Below the pieces are notes generated by a model that was given only the letters and a program-made list of their open reading frames with translations, ran no database searches and had not been told where the DNA came from. DNA of 8,979 nt from an uncultured Spirochaetaceae bacterium (GTDB lineage Bacteria > Spirochaetota > Spirochaetia > Treponematales > Treponemataceae), in assembly GCA_902796985.1 (NCBI GenBank), contig CADBRC010000173.1, positions 1 through 8,979 on the forward strand, written 5' to 3'. Positions 7,212-8,979 of the stretch are shown here, in pieces. Within the stretch, counting starts at the first letter, position 1; every line of letters starts with the position of its first letter. The translations under genes were made by a program, and so were the position numbers.

Positions 7212-8411
7212 TCAGCCCCTGAGCCCCGCCATCGCCTTAATCCAGGCCTCGCGGGAGTTCAGGATGGACTGCTCGCTGACGCAGTAAGCCAGACGGAACC
7301 AGCCCTTGCCGCCGAAGCCGGTACCCGGCGCGCAAAGGATTAAGAACTTCTTGAGGTAATCGGCAAAATCCATGTCGTCCCCCTTGAACGAGGCGGGAAC
7401 CTTGCACCACATGTAGAAGGCCCCCTCCGGGCTGGCATGCTCCACCCCGGCTTCATCCAGAATCGCCACCAGTTCGTCCCGCCGCTTCTTGTAGAGCGAG
7501 TAGTCCGCCGGCGCGTCCCAGGACTCTGCGACGACCCGTTGCATCAGGGCGGGAGCGTTCACGTAGCCCAGAATACGCGTGCAGAAGATGACCGCGGCGA
7601 CCACGTCGGCCTTGTCGGGGCAGGCGGGATTCACGCAGACGTAGCCGATCCGCTCACCGGGCAGGCTCAGGTTCTTTGCAAAGGACGTGACGACTATCGC
7701 GCTGTCGTAGGCCGGGAAGGCGGCGGCGACCTTGATGCCGTCATAGGCGATGGCGCGGTAGGGCTCGTCAAGGATCAGGTAGGGCTTCCTGCCGCATTTG
7801 GCCGCATGGGCGTTCAGTGCAGCGGCAAGCGCATCTATATCCTGCTGGGGGTAGACCCGGCCCGTCGGGTTATTGGGGCTGTTGATGAGGACAGCTGCGG
7901 TTTTGTCATTCAGGGCCGCAGCAATACCGTCTATGTCAAGCGAGAAGTCTGCCTTGGTCGGCACAGGGACAAGCGTCCCACCGTAGTTGTGCACGTAATG
8001 GGAATACTCTGCAAAGAAGGGGGCCGGAACGACCACGGTGTCCCCCTCGTTCAGGATTGCCTTTAAAAGGCTGTTCAGGGCACCGGCCGCCCCGACCGCC
8101 ATCACGACGCAGTCGCCCGTTACGGGAACGCCCTGCTCCTTCGCGGTCTTGGCAGCCATCGCATCGCGGGCAAAAGGGTAACCCGCATTGGGCATGTAGC
8201 CGTGCCAGTTCTTCTCCCTGACGGCGGCGATCTTCGCAATGGCGGAAGCCACCCCCTCCGGCGGGTCCAGGTCGGGATTCCCCAGACTGAAGTCAAAGAC
8301 CTTGTCCTCCCCGTACTGCTTCTTGAGGGCAACTCCCTCTTCGAACATTTTCCTGATGACGCCTGAACCCTTACTGTTCATCGTCTCCTTTATATAGCGC
8401 GAAACCGGCAT
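7212..8411 (-). CDS. PLP-dependent class I/II aminotransferase
   Basis: A fold-type I pyridoxal-phosphate enzyme moving an amino group between an amino acid and a 2-oxo acid in the cytoplasm. At 399 residues it has normal length. Key residues: Asn181 in NSPNNPTG (177-184); Asp215 in LDEPYR, contacting the PLP pyridine nitrogen; the Schiff-base Lys246 in SFAKNLSLPGERIGY; Arg254 at the PLP phosphate; and Arg373 in WFRLAY, which binds the substrate carboxylate. Such proteins are often annotated as aspartate aminotransferase, but the sequence does not fix the substrate. ATG at 8409-8411 has a strong GGAGG 7 bases upstream and its own promoter. The TGA stop is 7 bp from the stop of the converging chemoreceptor gene, with no terminator between them. 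Confidence 0.96.
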   Translation of the reverse strand: MPVSRYIKETMNSKGSGVIRKMFEEGVALKKQYGEDKVFDFSLGNPDLDPPEGVASAIAKIAAVREKNWHGYMPNAGYPFARDAMAAKTAKEQGVPVTGDCVVMAVGAAGALNSLLKAILNEGDTVVVPAPFFAEYSHYVHNYGGTLVPVPTKADFSLDIDGIAAALNDKTAAVLINSPNNPTGRVYPQQDIDALAAALNAHAAKCGRKPYLILDEPYRAIAYDGIKVAAAFPAYDSAIVVTSFAKNLSLPGERIGYVCVNPACPDKADVVAAVIFCTRILGYVNAPALMQRVVAESWDAPADYSLYKKRRDELVAILDEAGVEHASPEGAFYMWCKVPASFKGDDMDFADYLKKFLILCAPGTGFGGKGWFRLAYCVSEQSILNSREAWIKAMAGLRG

Positions 8412-8418
8412 TCCAAAG

Positions 8419-8423
8419 CCTCC
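8419..8423 (-). promoter_or_regulatory. Ribosome binding site of the aminotransferase gene
   Basis: GGAGG on the minus strand, 7 bases before ATG at 8411. It confirms the chosen start. Confidence 0.85.
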
Positions 8424-8426
8424 ATA

Positions 8427-8436
8427 ATAGTACTAT
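8427..8436. promoter_or_regulatory. Perfect palindrome at the aminotransferase transcript start
   Basis: ATAGTACTAT is a perfect 10-bp palindrome between the predicted -10 box and the ribosome site, overlapping or just after the expected transcript start near 8437. It could be an operator, but a 10-bp AT-rich palindrome can arise by chance. Confidence 0.3.
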
Positions 8437-8443
8437 GTCGGAC

Positions 8444-8472
8444 AGTATAGCACATACGGGAAACTTTGACCA
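8444..8472 (-). promoter_or_regulatory. Sigma-70 promoter of the aminotransferase gene
   Basis: On the minus strand, TATACT at 8444-8449 is preceded by the TG of an extended -10 (TGCTATACT). TGGTCA at 8467-8472 matches four of six -35 bases at exactly 17 bp spacing. The gene is thus probably transcribed apart from the acetyltransferase gene upstream. Confidence 0.65.
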
Positions 8473-8510
8473 TAGAGATGAAATCTGCACCCGCAGCGGA
8501 GTTTTTTTCC

Positions 8511-8979
8511 CTATTCTCCCTGAGGGATAAGCTCGTTCAGGCTCTTGTTACGGTAATTCAGGTTCGTGCGGAGCGTGTAGCCCTGCTTCTCCCAGAACGC
8601 ATTCGCCACATCATTGTCCTTGAAGACCAGTCCGAAGATTTTATGGATTCCTTCCTTATGCAGGGCCTCCTCAGCCTTCTGCACGAGGGCACTCGCGATT
8701 CCTTCCCGCCGGTATGCCGGATGAACACACATGTGGTGGATTATCGCACGTCTGCCGTCGTGACCGGTCAGGATCACCCCGACGATTTCCGGCGCATCGC
8801 CCGACCCGTCCTTTGACTCCGCCAGAAAGCAGGTCGTCGGATTCCGCCTCAAGTAGCGTTCGATTCCCTCCCGGCTGTCGTCCACCGGGTTCAGCGCACG
8901 ACGGCTCTGTTCCGTGCTGTTCCACAGCCCGTAAATGCCGTCGTAGTCATCGATTGTCACCAGCCTGATTGTAATGTTC
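8511..8979 (-). CDS. GNAT family N-acetyltransferase (start just outside window)
   Basis: The product should transfer an acetyl group from acetyl-CoA to an amine; the acceptor is unknown. GNAT landmarks are a central strand EIVGVILTGHDGRR, followed by the acetyl-CoA pyrophosphate loop RREGIA before helix 3, and the C-terminal FWEKQGY. The stretch LDDSREGI-like (NPVDDSREGIERYL) and NPTTCFLAE are typical of a common small GNAT subgroup in Firmicutes and spirochaetes. A GTG at 8960 is in frame, but the frame stays open and protein-like to the edge (residues NITIRLV precede it), and the last visible base, 8979, fits the third base of an ATG at 8979-8981. The gene is therefore probably missing only its first two bases, giving about 156 residues. 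TAG stop at 8511-8513. No terminator is seen after it. Confidence 0.93.
   Translation of the reverse strand, partial: NITIRLVTIDDYDGIYGLWNSTEQSRRALNPVDDSREGIERYLRRNPTTCFLAESKDGSGDAPEIVGVILTGHDGRRAIIHHMCVHPAYRREGIASALVQKAEEALHKEGIHKIFGLVFKDNDVANAFWEKQGYTLRTNLNYRNKSLNELIPQGE

Noticed and set aside
8491..8508. CCGCAGCGG followed by seven T on the plus strand
   Set aside because: The stem is too short for a stable hairpin and no plus-strand gene precedes it; on the minus strand the T-run becomes an A-run.

Overview
The window looks like chromosomal DNA from a GC-rich, host-associated spirochaete close to Treponema (rumen or gut type). This is inferred from the overall look of the proteins, above all the dCACHE chemoreceptor and the aminotransferase, together with a xylo-oligosaccharide enzyme and glycogen synthesis. 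There is no rRNA or other phylogenetic marker here, so the assignment is tentative. GC appears to be in the mid-50s percent by eye; it was not counted.

Six protein genes fill almost the whole window. From the left, on the minus strand: a GH8 exo-oligoxylanase of the Rex type (5-1150); a 612-residue polytopic membrane protein with a distant resemblance to GT-C glycosyltransferases (1401-3239); and glycogen synthase glgA (3406-4893). A divergent 151-bp promoter region follows, then a plus-strand methyl-accepting chemotaxis protein (5045-7204). It converges, with only 7 bp between stops, on a minus-strand class I/II aminotransferase (7212-8411). A GNAT acetyltransferase (8511 to the right edge, start codon just off the window) is the last gene. 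No gap without a gene exceeds 300 bp.

Functionally the left half is carbohydrate metabolism: Rex trims xylose from xylo-oligosaccharides in the cytoplasm and GlgA stores glucose as glycogen. The membrane protein between them has no assigned role; its place next to glgA hints at glycan or envelope work but proves nothing. The chemoreceptor senses an unknown small molecule through a periplasmic dCACHE domain. The aminotransferase and acetyltransferase look like ordinary metabolic genes.

No defence island, mobile element, CRISPR array, tRNA or rRNA was seen. The non-coding DNA holds the less ordinary signals: a 97-bp, highly paired inverted repeat with a U-tract ending 8 bases before the start codon of the membrane protein gene (possible attenuator); an 8-bp perfect hairpin beside it; an inverted pair of TTCGTTGT boxes next to the two promoter regions between glgA and the chemoreceptor gene; and a palindrome just upstream of the rex promoter.
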